From: Rhodospirillales bacterium
GTDB taxonomy: Bacteria; Pseudomonadota; Alphaproteobacteria; Micavibrionales; Micavibrionaceae
Direction: 5' to 3'
Assembly: GCA_023898765.1 (NCBI GenBank)
Contig: CP060238.1
Coordinates: 496,001 to 560,000, forward strand
Length of the DNA: 64,000 bases
Below the pieces are notes generated by a model. The model was given only the letters and a program-made list of their open reading frames with translations, was not told the DNA's origin and did not search any database. The position numbers were made by a program, and so were the translations under genes. This document shows, piece after piece, positions 1-10,246 of the stretch; the stretch's first letter is position 1; each line of letters begins with the position of its first letter.

Positions 1-6
1 AGTCCC

Positions 7-2856
7 ATGACGCAGGTTGCCAAAGAAGAAAAAGCCGGAATGGCCGGGAAAGACGAAATTTATCTGGTGGACGGCTCCGGTTTTATTTTCCGGGCCTATT
101 ACGCCATGGCCTACGGCCGGGGCGAAGGCGGCGGCATGACGAATCCGGACGGCGTGCCTGTGGGGGCGGTTTTTGGTTTTACCAATATGATGCTGAAACT
201 TCTCAAGGAGCGTCATGTCCCCTACATTGCGGTGATTTTTGACGCGGCCCGGAAAAATTTTCGCAACGATATCTACCCCGACTATAAAGCCAATCGCGAC
301 GAAACCCCCGAAGATCTCGTGCCGCAGTTTCCGCTGGTGCGCGAAGCCACCGAGGCTCTGGGCATTCCCGCGATTGATATGGAAGGGTTCGAGGCCGACG
401 ATTTAATCGCGACCTATGTCCGGCGCGCGCGGGAAAAAGGAAAAAACGTAACCATCGTTTCTTCCGATAAGGATTTGATGCAGCTGGTCGGGGACGGCGT
501 GCGGATGCTGGATCCCATGAAACAGCAGTTTATCGGCCCTGAAGACGTGCTGGAAAAATTCGGGGTGCCGCCGGAAAAGGTCGTGGATGTGCAGGCGCTG
601 GCGGGGGATGCGACGGACAATATTCCCGGCGTTCCCGGCATCGGACTCAAAACGGCGGCGCAGCTTATCAATGAATATGGCGACCTTGAAACGCTTCTGG
701 CGCGGGCGGGAGATATCAGGCAGCCCAAGCGCCGCGAAGCCCTTCTTGAAAATGCGGAGCTGGCGCGTATTTCCCTGAAGCTGGTCACGCTTGACCGGCA
801 TATAGAGGTGCCTGTTTGCCTGAACGAGATGGAGGCGCACGATCCGGATACGCCGAAGCTCGCGGCGTTTTTGAGGGCGCAGGGGTTTAAATCCATTCTT
901 GCGCGGCTGGGGGAAAACACAGACGGCATCCCGGCAAAGGCCGGGATCCAGTCCGGTTCAGAGAGCACTGCTCCGGATCCCGTTTTGCAACGGGATGTCG
1001 AAGAGGGTTTACCCGACATCAGGGACAACCAATACACGCTGATTGATGACCTGAAGACTTTAAAAGCATGGATTGATGAAGCCTTTGATACCGGATATCT
1101 GGCGATTGATACGGAAACGACAAATCTTACGCCCGCCATGGCAAAACTGGTGGGGATTTCCATCAGCCCGTCCATTGGCCGCGCAGCCTATATTCCGCTC
1201 GGGCACGCGCCGGAAGAAGTCGATCTTCTGGGGGAAGCCGCAGAAGAGCTGAAGCAAATCCCGCTGGAAGAGTGTCTGCAGGCCCTCAAGCCGTTGCTGG
1301 AGGATAAAGCCGTTCTCAAGATCGGCCAGAATATAAAATATGACTGGCAAATGCTTTTTAAGCACGGGATTAAAATGTTTCCCTGTGATGATACGATGCT
1401 TCTTTCTTATTGTCTGGATGGCACCAGCCATTCAAATGCGATGGACGAGCTGTCGAAACAGTTTCTGGATCACACGCCCATCAAATATGAAGAGGTTGCA
1501 GGAAAGGGTAAAAAGCAGGTGACGTTCGACCGTGTGCCCGTGGAGGCCGCGCTGGATTACGCCGCGGAGGATGCGGAGATCACTCACCGTTTGTACCGTG
1601 TTTTCAAACCGCGTCTGGCGCGGGAAAAAATGGCAGGCGTTTATGAAGATATCGAGCGGCCGCTGATTCCCGTTATCGCGCAAATGGAACTAAGCGGCAT
1701 CAAAGTCGATCCCGCCATTTTAAAGTCCATGAGTCATGAGTTTGGCAAAAAGCTCGCCGATCTGGAATCGGATATTCAAAAGGCCGCCGGTACGGAATTC
1801 AATGTGGCCTCGCCCCGGCAGATCGGGGAAATTCTTTTTGAGCAGATGGGGCTGGAGGGCGGCAAAAAAACCAAAACAGGGCAATGGTCGACGGATGTCG
1901 GCACGCTCGAAAAACTTGCGCTGCAAGGGCATGATATTGTCACGAAAATTCTGGAATGGCGGCAGCTGTCCAAACTTAAATCCACCTATACGGATGCGTT
2001 GCAGGAGCAGATCAATCCTGAAACAGGCCGGGTCCATACGTCTTTTTCGATGGCAGGGACCAGCACCGGGCGCCTTGCCTCGAGCGATCCGAATCTCCAG
2101 AATATTCCGATCCGCAGCGAAGAAGGGCGCAAAATCCGCGAAGCCTTTGTCGCCGAGAAAGGCCATCTTCTTTTGTCCGTCGATTATTCCCAGGTCGAGC
2201 TCCGGCTTGTGGCGGAAATGGCAAATGTCAAAGCCCTGAAGGCGGCTTTCCGGGAGGGGGTGGACATTCACGCACTGACCGCCAGTCAGGTATTCGGGGT
2301 GGGGCTGGAAGATGTCACGCCGGACCTGCGGCGGCAGGCCAAGGCCGTTAATTTCGGCATTATTTACGGCATCTCCGGCTGGGGGCTGGCAAAGCAGCTT
2401 GATTGCGATCCGGCAGATGCGAACGAATTTATCAAAAAATATCTAAATACGTTCAGCGAAATCCGGGATTACATGGAAGCCGTCAAGGAAGAGGCGCGCA
2501 AACATGAATTTGTAAGAACGCTCTATGGCCGCAAATGTTTTGTGCCTAATATCAACGCCAAAAACGGGGCGTGGCGTGCCGGGGCGGAACGCGCCGCGAT
2601 TAACGCGCCGCTGCAGGGCACCGCCGCCGATATCATGAAAAAGGCGATGGCGCGCATGCCTGCGGCGCTGGAGAAAGAAAAATTATCTGCCAAAATGCTG
2701 CTTCAGGTTCATGATGAGCTTATCTTCGAAGTGCCGGAAGAAGAGCTGGACGCCACTGCCGCTCTCGTAAAATCCGTCATGGAAAATGTCGCGGTGCTGG
2801 ACGTTCCCCTTATCGCCGAAGTCGGAAGCGCGCGGAGCTGGGCGCAGGCGCACTAG
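7..2856 (+). CDS. polA: DNA polymerase I
   Basis: Replicative gap-filling and repair polymerase with three domains. The 5'-nuclease (about residues 15-300) shows the FDAARKNFRNDIYPDYKANR block, and SSDKD. A proofreading exonuclease follows (about 350-545), with all its acidic residues: DTETT, NIKYD and the YAAED motif, so proofreading should be active. The polymerase domain has motif A (VDYSQVELR), motif B (RRQAKAVNFGIIYG) and motif C (VHDE). At 949 aa it is slightly longer than the E. coli enzyme. The extra length lies in the linker at about residues 305-345, where palindromic DNA encodes GIPAKAGIQ (see findings). It ends 1 bp from the convergent cysS. Start ATG at 7; upstream sequence lies outside the window. 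Confidence 0.98.
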   Translation: MTQVAKEEKAGMAGKDEIYLVDGSGFIFRAYYAMAYGRGEGGGMTNPDGVPVGAVFGFTNMMLKLLKERHVPYIAVIFDAARKNFRNDIYPDYKANRDETPEDLVPQFPLVREATEALGIPAIDMEGFEADDLIATYVRRAREKGKNVTIVSSDKDLMQLVGDGVRMLDPMKQQFIGPEDVLEKFGVPPEKVVDVQALAGDATDNIPGVPGIGLKTAAQLINEYGDLETLLARAGDIRQPKRREALLENAELARISLKLVTLDRHIEVPVCLNEMEAHDPDTPKLAAFLRAQGFKSILARLGENTDGIPAKAGIQSGSESTAPDPVLQRDVEEGLPDIRDNQYTLIDDLKTLKAWIDEAFDTGYLAIDTETTNLTPAMAKLVGISISPSIGRAAYIPLGHAPEEVDLLGEAAEELKQIPLEECLQALKPLLEDKAVLKIGQNIKYDWQMLFKHGIKMFPCDDTMLLSYCLDGTSHSNAMDELSKQFLDHTPIKYEEVAGKGKKQVTFDRVPVEAALDYAAEDAEITHRLYRVFKPRLAREKMAGVYEDIERPLIPVIAQMELSGIKVDPAILKSMSHEFGKKLADLESDIQKAAGTEFNVASPRQIGEILFEQMGLEGGKKTKTGQWSTDVGTLEKLALQGHDIVTKILEWRQLSKLKSTYTDALQEQINPETGRVHTSFSMAGTSTGRLASSDPNLQNIPIRSEEGRKIREAFVAEKGHLLLSVDYSQVELRLVAEMANVKALKAAFREGVDIHALTASQVFGVGLEDVTPDLRRQAKAVNFGIIYGISGWGLAKQLDCDPADANEFIKKYLNTFSEIRDYMEAVKEEARKHEFVRTLYGRKCFVPNINAKNGAWRAGAERAAINAPLQGTAADIMKKAMARMPAALEKEKLSAKMLLQVHDELIFEVPEEELDATAALVKSVMENVAVLDVPLIAEVGSARSWAQAH
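920..1020. repeat. Palindromic element embedded in the polA interdomain linker
   Basis: Three inverted repeats sit close together: ATCCCGG/CCGGGAT at 928-934 and 941-947, ATCCCGTT/AACGGGAT at 977-984 and 989-996, and GATGTC/GACATC at 994-999 and 1015-1020. The first encodes GIPAKAGIQ; read on the other strand it gives the WIPAFAGM-type peptide well known from small palindromic repeats in proteobacterial genomes. It keeps the polA frame open and falls between the 5'-nuclease and exonuclease domains. Confidence 0.7.
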
Positions 2857-2857
2857 A

Positions 2858-4240
2858 TTACGAAATTTTTTTCCATTTGGGACCATCCGGAGAATCCTCG
2901 ATGAGGATTCCCTGTGCGTCCAAAATATTCCTTATTTCATCCGCGCGGGCAAAGTCTTTATCGGCACGGGCTTTCGTACGCTCCGCCAGCAATTTTTCAA
3001 TCTCTGCCGCATCGGCATCATGTCCCGCCTGACCGTATCCCAGCCATTCATCGGGATCGTTTTGCAAAATGCCCAGCAGATCGCCGGCCGCCAAAAGCTG
3101 CGCCTTCAGGTCCTGCGAATTTTCAAGTTTCAGCAACTGATTCAATTCGGTCAAAACCTGCGGCGTATTCAGGTCATCGCATAAAGCGGCCAGAACGGAG
3201 GCGGGAATATTTTCCGTTTTGGCTTTTGCGTCAATGTCTTTCATCTCTTTCAGTCTCTGGTAGAGCTTGTCCAGCAGCTTTTTATTTTGTTGCAGGCTGC
3301 TTTCGCTCCAGTCCAGGGGCTGGCGGTAATGGGCGGACAGCAAGGTCAGGCGGATCGCCTCGCCCGGATATTGTTCGATCAGGTCGTGCACCAGCAAAAC
3401 ATTGCCGAGGGATTTGGACATTTTTTCGCCTTCGACCGTGACAAAGCCGTTATGGACCCAGTATCTGGAAAAGCTTTCCGGCGTTTTTTCCGTTCCGTGC
3501 GCACAGCAGCTTTGCGCAATTTCATTTTCATGATGCGGAAATTTCAGATCCGCGCCGCCGCCGTGGATATCAAAGGGAAGCCCCAGATGTTTTTCGGCCA
3601 TCGCGGAGCATTCGATATGCCAGCCCGGACGGCCCTTGCCCCACGGGCTGTCCCAGCCCGGCTCGTCGTCCCGGCTGGGTTTCCAGAGCACGAAATCCGC
3701 AGGATCTTTTTTGTAAGGCGCGATTTCAACGCGCGCGCCGGCCACTTGTTCATCCCGGCTGCGACCGGACAGTGCGCCGTAGGAAGGATCGGACGGTACG
3801 TCAAACAAAACATGCCCTTGTGCTTCATAGGCGTGCCCCTGCTTCATCAGCAGGGATATCTGGTCGATCATTTCCTGAATATGGTCGGTTGCCTTGGGCT
3901 GGATATCCGGCAGGTTCACGCCCAAAGACCTCATATCCTCGTTATAGATACGGGCGTATTTTTCGGTTACGGCGGCAATCGGCTGCCCGGATTCGCGCGC
4001 GGCAAGGATAATCTTATCCTCTACATCCGTGATATTGGAGACGTACGTTACTTTCGGATATAGCTGTTTCAGCACGCGTGCCCAGAGGTCAAACACCACG
4101 GCCATACGGGCATTGCCGACATGGGCGTAGTTGTAGACGGTCGGGCCACAAGCGTACATGCGTACGTGCGCGGCGTCGAGAGGCGTGAAAACCTCTTTTT
4201 TCCGTGTCAGGGAATTATAGAGTTTCAGCTTATTTGCCAT
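2858..4240 (-). CDS. cysS: Cysteinyl-tRNA synthetase
   Basis: Charges tRNA-Cys with cysteine. A class I synthetase of usual length (460 aa), with [15 protein letters not shown] near residue 30 containing the HIGH-like HVGN signature, and KMSKSLGN (KMSKS loop) at about 270. Zinc ligands are visible as C31, C in HIECSAMAE, and the HHENE segment. The ATG start at 4240 is preceded by AAGGAAAAT. The gene is convergent with polA and divergent from folE. Confidence 0.97.
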   Translation of the reverse strand: MANKLKLYNSLTRKKEVFTPLDAAHVRMYACGPTVYNYAHVGNARMAVVFDLWARVLKQLYPKVTYVSNITDVEDKIILAARESGQPIAAVTEKYARIYNEDMRSLGVNLPDIQPKATDHIQEMIDQISLLMKQGHAYEAQGHVLFDVPSDPSYGALSGRSRDEQVAGARVEIAPYKKDPADFVLWKPSRDDEPGWDSPWGKGRPGWHIECSAMAEKHLGLPFDIHGGGADLKFPHHENEIAQSCCAHGTEKTPESFSRYWVHNGFVTVEGEKMSKSLGNVLLVHDLIEQYPGEAIRLTLLSAHYRQPLDWSESSLQQNKKLLDKLYQRLKEMKDIDAKAKTENIPASVLAALCDDLNTPQVLTELNQLLKLENSQDLKAQLLAAGDLLGILQNDPDEWLGYGQAGHDADAAEIEKLLAERTKARADKDFARADEIRNILDAQGILIEDSPDGPKWKKIS

Positions 4241-4304
4241 TATTTTCCTTTTCTTATGCGTCCTTTTTCGTCATAAAGACACAGTTCCGACAATAAAAGC
4301 AATA

Positions 4305-4919
4305 GTGGAAAAGATGAGCGTCGAATCCTTTGTCACCAAAACCGCCGCGCAGGAGCGGCCTTCGCGCAAAGAAGCGGAAAAAGCCGTGGAAGTCCTGATC
4401 CGCTGGGCGGGCGATGATCCGGCGCGGGAAGGGCTGCGGGAAACGCCGGCGCGTTACGTGCGCGCCTTTGAGGAATATTTCTCCGGTTATGCCCGTAATC
4501 CCGAAGAGGAACTCGGCAAGGTCTTCGATGACATTCAGGGTTATGAGGACATGGTTATCGTGCGGGATATCGCGTTTGTCTCCCACTGCGAGCACCATAT
4601 TGCCTCTATTATCGGGACGGCCAGCGTTGCTTACTGGCCGGATAAGAAGGTTGTGGGGATTAGCAAGCTTGCTCGTGTGGTCGATATTTTTGCCAAGCGT
4701 CTGACCTCGCAGGAAAACATGACCCGCGAGATTGCCGGCGCCATTGATAGCGCTCTCGGAGCCAAAGGCAGCGCCGTTTTGATTCGCGCCGATCATCAGT
4801 GCATGAGTACACGCGGCGTTGAAAAAGCGGCTTCTTCGACGGTCACGACGACATTTACCGGCAAGTTCAAGGACAGTGAAGAGCTTCGCCGCCGTTTTCT
4901 GGACCTGGTGCGGGATTGA
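4305..4919 (+). CDS. folE: GTP cyclohydrolase I
   Basis: Converts GTP to 7,8-dihydroneopterin triphosphate, the first step of tetrahydrofolate synthesis. The family signatures are present: the zinc-binding HCEHH motif near residue 92 and the second zinc cysteine in QCMSTRGV near 166. Length is 204 aa from a GTG at 4305; an in-frame ATG at 4314 would give 201 aa and is equally possible. It is transcribed divergently from cysS. Confidence 0.96.
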   Translation: MEKMSVESFVTKTAAQERPSRKEAEKAVEVLIRWAGDDPAREGLRETPARYVRAFEEYFSGYARNPEEELGKVFDDIQGYEDMVIVRDIAFVSHCEHHIASIIGTASVAYWPDKKVVGISKLARVVDIFAKRLTSQENMTREIAGAIDSALGAKGSAVLIRADHQCMSTRGVEKAASSTVTTTFTGKFKDSEELRRRFLDLVRD

Positions 4920-4943
4920 CGCCTCTTTTAAATCCGTGGCGGC

Positions 4944-4963
4944 GCCCGGCGGCGTTGCCGGGC
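4944..4963. other. GC-rich inverted repeat between folE and pyrC
   Basis: A 7-bp perfect stem GCCCGGC/GCCGGGC with a 6-nt loop lies 24 bp after the folE stop. No T-run follows on the plus strand, so it is not a standard intrinsic terminator. It may be an mRNA 3'-end stabilising hairpin. Confidence 0.4.
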
Positions 4964-5024
4964 ATTGAAAAAGACGTTCAAAAAAAAGTCACAGTTCTTT
5001 TGCTTTCCTGTTAAACTGCGGCCT

Positions 5025-6125
5025 ATGACGTCTTTTACCCTTCCCCAATGGTATGATTTGCACATGCATTTACGGCAAGGCGCCCTGCTGGCTCCTCTTA
5101 TTCAGGCCCAGCGCGATATGGGGTGCGCAGGTGTTTTGGCCATGCCGAATACGAAGCCGCCGGTGGGTAAAATTCTTGCGGGGGACGATCTTCCTTACTG
5201 GAGCATCGAGGAATATCTTGACATGATCCGTGCCGCCGGCGGCGATCAATTCATAGATGTCATCGTGCCTCTCTATCTGACCAAAGATACAACAGCTCAA
5301 ATGATCGAAGGAGGAGTAAAGAGCGGCGTTTTGCGCGCGGCCAAATATTATCCGCCGCACGGTACGACCAATGCGGGTCACGGGCAGCCCCTTGACGTTT
5401 TCATTGAAAACGGCGTGCTGGAGGCCATGGAATCGCAAGGGGTGGTTTTATGCGTGCATGGCGAAGCGCACGGTCTCCCGGCAGAAAGTTATTTCGATGC
5501 GGATGTGAATGCGGAAGATATTTTCTACCGCCGGCAAATGCCACGCCTTGCCGAGAAATTTCCGAAACTGAAAATAGTCTGCGAACATATTACAACCCGC
5601 GCCGCTGCCGGGTTTGTCCGGCAGGCCGGACCGAATGTCGCTGCGACCGTGACTCCCCAGCATCTTCTTTATACAGCCGGACATTTAATGCAGGGCCTGA
5701 ACTATCATCTTTACTGCCTGCCGGTGGTCAAGTTCGAAAAGGATCGCGCTGCACTGCGTGAAGCCGTTACAGATTCTCGAAATACGCAGTTTTTTGCCGG
5801 CACGGACAGCGCACCCCATACACAAAAAGCGACCGAATGCGGCTGCGCCGCCGGCTGTTTCACGGGCGGAATCGCGCCGCAACTCTATGCGCAAGGCTTC
5901 GAAGAGGCCGGCGCAGATTTATCCACGAAAGAAGACCAGCATATATTCAGGGCCTTTCTTTGTGAAAACGGCCCGGCGTTTTATGGTCTTCCGATGTCGC
6001 AAAAGACGTTTACCCTGACAAAAAAATCCCGTTCTCTTGCCGCACTTGAAACGTCCGAAGGGCCGGTTATACCGCTTCCTCTCGGTCTAGGACATGCGTC
6101 CCTCCCATGGTCGATTGAAACATGA
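5025..6125 (+). CDS. pyrC: Dihydroorotase, PyrC type
   Basis: Cyclises carbamoyl-aspartate to dihydroorotate in pyrimidine synthesis. The binuclear zinc site residues are all visible: DLHMHLRQG (HxH) at the N-terminus, the carbamylated lysine in [11 protein letters not shown] in CVHGEAHG and CEHIT, and D in AGTDSAPH. The ATG at 5025 gives 366 aa; an upstream in-frame TTG at 4965 would add 20 unlikely residues. The stop overlaps the hisI start by 4 bp (ATGA), so the two genes are probably translationally coupled. Confidence 0.95.
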   Translation: MTSFTLPQWYDLHMHLRQGALLAPLIQAQRDMGCAGVLAMPNTKPPVGKILAGDDLPYWSIEEYLDMIRAAGGDQFIDVIVPLYLTKDTTAQMIEGGVKSGVLRAAKYYPPHGTTNAGHGQPLDVFIENGVLEAMESQGVVLCVHGEAHGLPAESYFDADVNAEDIFYRRQMPRLAEKFPKLKIVCEHITTRAAAGFVRQAGPNVAATVTPQHLLYTAGHLMQGLNYHLYCLPVVKFEKDRAALREAVTDSRNTQFFAGTDSAPHTQKATECGCAAGCFTGGIAPQLYAQGFEEAGADLSTKEDQHIFRAFLCENGPAFYGLPMSQKTFTLTKKSRSLAALETSEGPVIPLPLGLGHASLPWSIET

Positions 6126-6487
6126 ACGACACCGCAACAAAAATTGCCCCGAAATTCGATGAAAACGGGCTGATTGCTGCGATTGCGCAGGATTTTAAAA
6201 CCCGTGAAGTCTTGATGCTGGCCTGGATGAATGAAGACGCGCTGCGCAAGACGCTTGAAACCGGTCAGGCCCATTATTGGAGCCGGTCCCGTCAGGAACT
6301 CTGGCACAAAGGCGCGACCAGTGGCGCTATCCAGCAGGTGAAGGAAATCCGGATCGACTGCGATCAGGACGCTCTTGTCCTTTTCGTCGATCAGGAAGGG
6401 TCCGGTGCCTGCCACACGGGTAAAAAGAGCTGTTTTTACCGGCGGATTGACGGGAAGGACGATCCTGCTCTTGTCTTCACCGAATGA
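6122..6487 (+). CDS. hisI: Phosphoribosyl-AMP cyclohydrolase
   Basis: Opens the adenine ring of phosphoribosyl-AMP in histidine biosynthesis. It is the 121-aa HisI-only form without the HisE domain, usual in alphaproteobacteria. Signatures are [19 protein letters not shown]-like [14 protein letters not shown], the metal-binding IDCDQDA, and the zinc cysteines in [13 protein letters not shown]. It overlaps pyrC by 4 bp; no other his genes are nearby. Confidence 0.96.
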   Translation: MNDTATKIAPKFDENGLIAAIAQDFKTREVLMLAWMNEDALRKTLETGQAHYWSRSRQELWHKGATSGAIQQVKEIRIDCDQDALVLFVDQEGSGACHTGKKSCFYRRIDGKDDPALVFTE

Positions 6488-6702
6488 AGCCTGAATCGTA
6501 AAATTTATTTTATTTTTATCAAGAATTTTAATTGATTTTTAAATTGGCCGGAAAAACTTTTATTTTTCAGCCTATTGGATTAGAATCCCTTCAGTTGAAA
6601 TTTTCATTTCTGCGTTCATCGTAAAGAGCTTCTTAATTTATTTTGCCTATTCTGAAGAATGCAGAGAATACCCTTCACAGGAAAGCAGCACAACTGGACA
6701 GC

Positions 6703-8853
6703 ATGACAACAGATTGGCTTAATGAGGACGGAAAGACTGTCAAGAAACGTCGGTTTTTTAGCGCGCGCGTACTGACAAGCTCATCTTCGCACATATGGCG
6801 CAGCAAAATCAGCTGGCGCATTGCGCTGTCCGTCTTCCTGACCATCCTGATCGTACAGGTCGCCATCCTCACCTTGACTCTTAAACAACGGGAAATCGCC
6901 CTGCTGGATAAAACCCGTGAGCTTGGCCGGACGGCGATCGTTTCCGTTATGGAAAGCAATGTGTCAAACCTTCTGGAAAACCCTATCAAGCAGGAAAGGG
7001 TGGGGCGTGTTTTAACCTCAACACTGGTAAAGGGGATCGCCGTATATTCCGCCGATTTGAATCTTTTGGGGCTTTTCGGCGAACCGGTCTCGATGGTAAT
7101 GCTGGATCAGGACAGCCTATACCAAACCAACTGGTCGAGCGATGGGAAGTCCTACGAAGTCGTTTATCGTCCAAATGATTTACGCAGGCCTTACGTTATC
7201 GTCACACGCCTGAATTCCGAAAATATATCAAAAGATATTCTTTCTTACGTGCAGCAGACCGTTCTGGTCATGCTTCTGATGTCCGCCTTTGTGACGACTG
7301 TTTTGATGATCTCTCTGGGGCGCTGGCTTTTGGAACCCGTTCTCTTTTTAAGGGAAAACCTGCTTGCGGCGTCGGAAAACCCGGAAAAGCCGGATATCAA
7401 AGATTCCACTTTCGATCCGGCGGATGAAGTGGGAGGGGCGATTGCTCTGGCCCAAAATCTGATCCGGCAAAATGCCGATAACCTGACACGTATTAAGTCG
7501 GCTGCGGAAGATAAAATCCATAAGCTTGCGTACTATGACTCCCTTACGGGTCTTCCGAACCGGACGCTCTTTTTGCAAAAGCTCTCCGAGCAAGCCAGGC
7601 AGGCCGGGGAAGAAAAAACAAACCGTATTGCCGTTATTGCTCTCGATCTTGATCATTTCAAAGATATCAACGATTCAATGGGGCATAGCATCGGGGATGC
7701 CATTTTACGCGGCGTTGGAAAACGTCTGCGCTCCGCCATGCCCGAACGTGCCGTTGTGGCGAGATCGGGAGAGGATGAGTTTGCCATTACCTCTCCGCTG
7801 ATCCCAGGGGGGGCAAGCGCGCATGAAATTGCCGAGAAAGTCGGCAAGGTGATTTCGTCCGAACCCTTTAAGGTTTTTAACGAGGAGTTTCAGGTGCGCG
7901 CTTCTATTGGCGTGGCGACCTTTCCGGATGACAATATCGATCCGGATCAGGTTCTTAAAGATGCAAATATCGCGCTCAACCGGGCAAAAGAGGAGGGCCG
8001 CGACCGGATCAGGGAATATTCGGAAGATTTTGATCAGGCCGTTCAACAGCGCTTCCAGTTGCTGCGCGACCTTCGGGATGCGCTGGAGAATGACGAGCTT
8101 TTGCTTCATTACCAGCCGCAATTTGATTTGCGCACAGGCGCCCTCATCGGGGCGGAAGCGCTGCTGCGCTGGTTTAAGAAGGATAACAGCAAGGAAGGCG
8201 GAAAATTTATTTCTCCGGCCGAGTTCGTGCCGATTGCCGAACAATCGGGTCTTGTCGTTCCCATCGGGGCATGGGTTATAAAAGAGGCCTGCAAAACTGC
8301 GGCCAAATGGCAAAAAAACGGCCAAAAAGTACGTATGGCTGTCAATGTTTCCGGCGCGCAATTCTATCAGGGCGATCTTGTGAGTCATGTGTCGAAGGTC
8401 TTGCAGGAAACGGGGTTGGCCCCTGAGAATCTGGAGATGGAAGTGACGGAGAGCGTCTTTATGGATGATGTCAATCATACGGTAAAGATTCTTCAGGATC
8501 TGCATTCTTTGGGTGTTGAACTGGCCATTGACGATTTTGGAACGGGGTATTCTTCGCTGTCTTATTTGCGGATGTTTCCGATCGATCATTTGAAAATCGA
8601 CCAATCTTTTACCCGGAACGCACTCAACAATCCTGACGATGCCGCAATTGCCAAAACGATCATCAGTCTTGGACGTTCTCTCAATCTAAGGGTTATTGCC
8701 GAAGGCGTAGAAACAAAAGACCATGAGGACTTCCTTTTGCATGAGGGCTGCGATGAGGTTCAGGGTTTCCGTTATTCAAAAGCCATTCCGTCAGAGGAAT
8801 TCAGCTCTTTCATAGAAAGCTACTCCGGCAACCTTTCCTATTTTGACAAGTAA
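6703..8853 (+). CDS. Membrane-bound GGDEF/EAL protein, probable c-di-GMP phosphodiesterase
   Basis: From the ATG at 6703 (716 aa; an in-frame TTG at 6643 would add 20 aa) the order is TM1 (about 37-60), a periplasmic sensor segment of about 120 residues, TM2 (about 185-208), a linker, a GGDEF domain and an EAL domain. The cyclase signature reads RSGEDEF instead of RxGGDEF, so the second glycine is a glutamate and cyclase activity is doubtful. The EAL side looks competent: EALLRW, the NVSGAQF asparagine, EVTES, DDFGTGYSSL, KID, AEGVET and the QGF segment. It probably degrades c-di-GMP, with the GGDEF domain acting as a GTP sensor. The AT-rich 155 bp upstream probably carries its promoter. Confidence 0.9.
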   Translation: MTTDWLNEDGKTVKKRRFFSARVLTSSSSHIWRSKISWRIALSVFLTILIVQVAILTLTLKQREIALLDKTRELGRTAIVSVMESNVSNLLENPIKQERVGRVLTSTLVKGIAVYSADLNLLGLFGEPVSMVMLDQDSLYQTNWSSDGKSYEVVYRPNDLRRPYVIVTRLNSENISKDILSYVQQTVLVMLLMSAFVTTVLMISLGRWLLEPVLFLRENLLAASENPEKPDIKDSTFDPADEVGGAIALAQNLIRQNADNLTRIKSAAEDKIHKLAYYDSLTGLPNRTLFLQKLSEQARQAGEEKTNRIAVIALDLDHFKDINDSMGHSIGDAILRGVGKRLRSAMPERAVVARSGEDEFAITSPLIPGGASAHEIAEKVGKVISSEPFKVFNEEFQVRASIGVATFPDDNIDPDQVLKDANIALNRAKEEGRDRIREYSEDFDQAVQQRFQLLRDLRDALENDELLLHYQPQFDLRTGALIGAEALLRWFKKDNSKEGGKFISPAEFVPIAEQSGLVVPIGAWVIKEACKTAAKWQKNGQKVRMAVNVSGAQFYQGDLVSHVSKVLQETGLAPENLEMEVTESVFMDDVNHTVKILQDLHSLGVELAIDDFGTGYSSLSYLRMFPIDHLKIDQSFTRNALNNPDDAAIAKTIISLGRSLNLRVIAEGVETKDHEDFLLHEGCDEVQGFRYSKAIPSEEFSSFIESYSGNLSYFDK

Positions 8854-8911
8854 GGCCGGACGTTTCATAAATTTGATTGTTTTGGGCGGCTGTCCACGCT
8901 ATTGAAAAACG

Positions 8912-10237
8912 ATGACAGGCAATCTTACGTCTTCAAAAGCCAAACCGCTTTCCGGCACGGCGGCCATACCCGGTGACAAATCCATTTCACACCGGGCTTT
9001 GATGCTGGGCGGCCTCGCGATAGGCGAGACGGTTATCTCCGGCCTTCTCGAAGGGGAGGATGTTCTTTGTACGGCCCATGCCATGCGTGCGATGGGCGCA
9101 AAAATCGAAAAAACGCCGGACGGCCTGTGGCATTGTCACGGGGTCGGGATCGGCGGACTGCATGAGCCGGAAGGGGCGCTGGATATGGGCAATAGCGGTA
9201 CCTCCACCCGTCTTTTGATGGGGCTTGCTGGCGGGCACAACATGACAACCACGTTCACAGGAGATGCGTCTCTTTCAAAGCGTCCGATGAAACGGGTGAT
9301 AACGCCGCTGGAAATGATGGGGGCAAAAATTTCTGCGCGTGAAGATGGAAGGCTTCCTCTCACAATCAAAGGGCCCGAGACGGTCCTGCCGATTGAATAC
9401 CGGTTACCGGTGGCCTCGGCGCAGGTAAAGTCTGCGGTTCTTCTGGCGGGGCTGAGCGCCTGCGGGCAAACGGGCGTGATTGAGGAAAAGCCCACGCGGG
9501 ACTACACGGAAAACATGCTGCGCCATTTCGGCGTTGAGGTCGAAATTGAAGATCTGGAAGATGGCGCGCAGGCCATTCGCGTGCGCGGCCAGCAGGATTT
9601 GAAGGCGGCGCCTGTGAGCGTTCCTGCGGACCCCAGCTCCGCCGCTTTTCCGGTTGTGGCTGCCGTCCTGACGGAAGGCTCGGATATATTTTTGCCGAAT
9701 ATCGGGATGAATCCGCGCCGGGACGGACTCTATGTCAGCCTTCTTGAAATGGGGGCGGATATTACGTTTGAAAATGAACGTACCGAAGCCGGAGAACGTA
9801 TTGCGGATCTCAGGGTCAGGGGGAGCGGCCCTCTCAAGGGGATTGACGTTCCTGCCGGGCGGGTGCCTTCGATGATTGATGAATTTCCGGTGCTGGCGAT
9901 GGCGGCGGCGTGCGCGGAAGGTCCCACCCGGATGACGGGTCTGGCCGAGCTGCGCGTCAAGGAGAGCGACCGTCTGCTGATGGTGGCTGAAGGACTGAAA
10001 TCCTGCGGCGTGAAGCTGGAGATGGGCGAAGACAGCCTGAACATTTTCGGGACCGGCAGGCCGCCCAAAGGCGGCGCATGCGTGAAGACTGCCCTGGACC
10101 ACCGCATCGCCATGAGCTTTCTGGTGTTGGGGACCGTGACGGAAGACCCTGTGAAAATTGACGATGCCGGCCCGATCAAAACCAGCTTCCCGACCTTCGT
10201 GGATTTAATGAACAGGCTCGGCGCGAATATTCGATAA
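8912..10237 (+). CDS. aroA: 3-phosphoshikimate 1-carboxyvinyltransferase (EPSP synthase)
   Basis: Transfers enolpyruvyl from PEP to shikimate-3-phosphate in aromatic amino acid synthesis. Length 441 aa is normal. Diagnostic segments: PGDKSISHRA near the start, GNSGTSTRLLMG, ADPSSAAFP, the catalytic aspartate in SMIDEFP, and LRVKESDR. The next plus-strand gene is cmk, an association with aroA seen in several bacteria, although here a minus-strand gene lies between them. Confidence 0.97.
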   Translation: MTGNLTSSKAKPLSGTAAIPGDKSISHRALMLGGLAIGETVISGLLEGEDVLCTAHAMRAMGAKIEKTPDGLWHCHGVGIGGLHEPEGALDMGNSGTSTRLLMGLAGGHNMTTTFTGDASLSKRPMKRVITPLEMMGAKISAREDGRLPLTIKGPETVLPIEYRLPVASAQVKSAVLLAGLSACGQTGVIEEKPTRDYTENMLRHFGVEVEIEDLEDGAQAIRVRGQQDLKAAPVSVPADPSSAAFPVVAAVLTEGSDIFLPNIGMNPRRDGLYVSLLEMGADITFENERTEAGERIADLRVRGSGPLKGIDVPAGRVPSMIDEFPVLAMAAACAEGPTRMTGLAELRVKESDRLLMVAEGLKSCGVKLEMGEDSLNIFGTGRPPKGGACVKTALDHRIAMSFLVLGTVTEDPVKIDDAGPIKTSFPTFVDLMNRLGANIR

Positions 10238-10246
10238 TCAGTTTGG

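Noticed and set aside
4965..5024. Upstream TTG extension of pyrC
   Set aside because: The added residues are Lys/Phe-rich and outside the family's usual N-terminus; the ATG at 5025 places the HxH motif normally.
6703..8853. Identification of the GGDEF/EAL protein as LapD
   Set aside because: The EAL residues look catalytic, unlike LapD, and no LapG gene is adjacent; only the overall membrane layout is similar.
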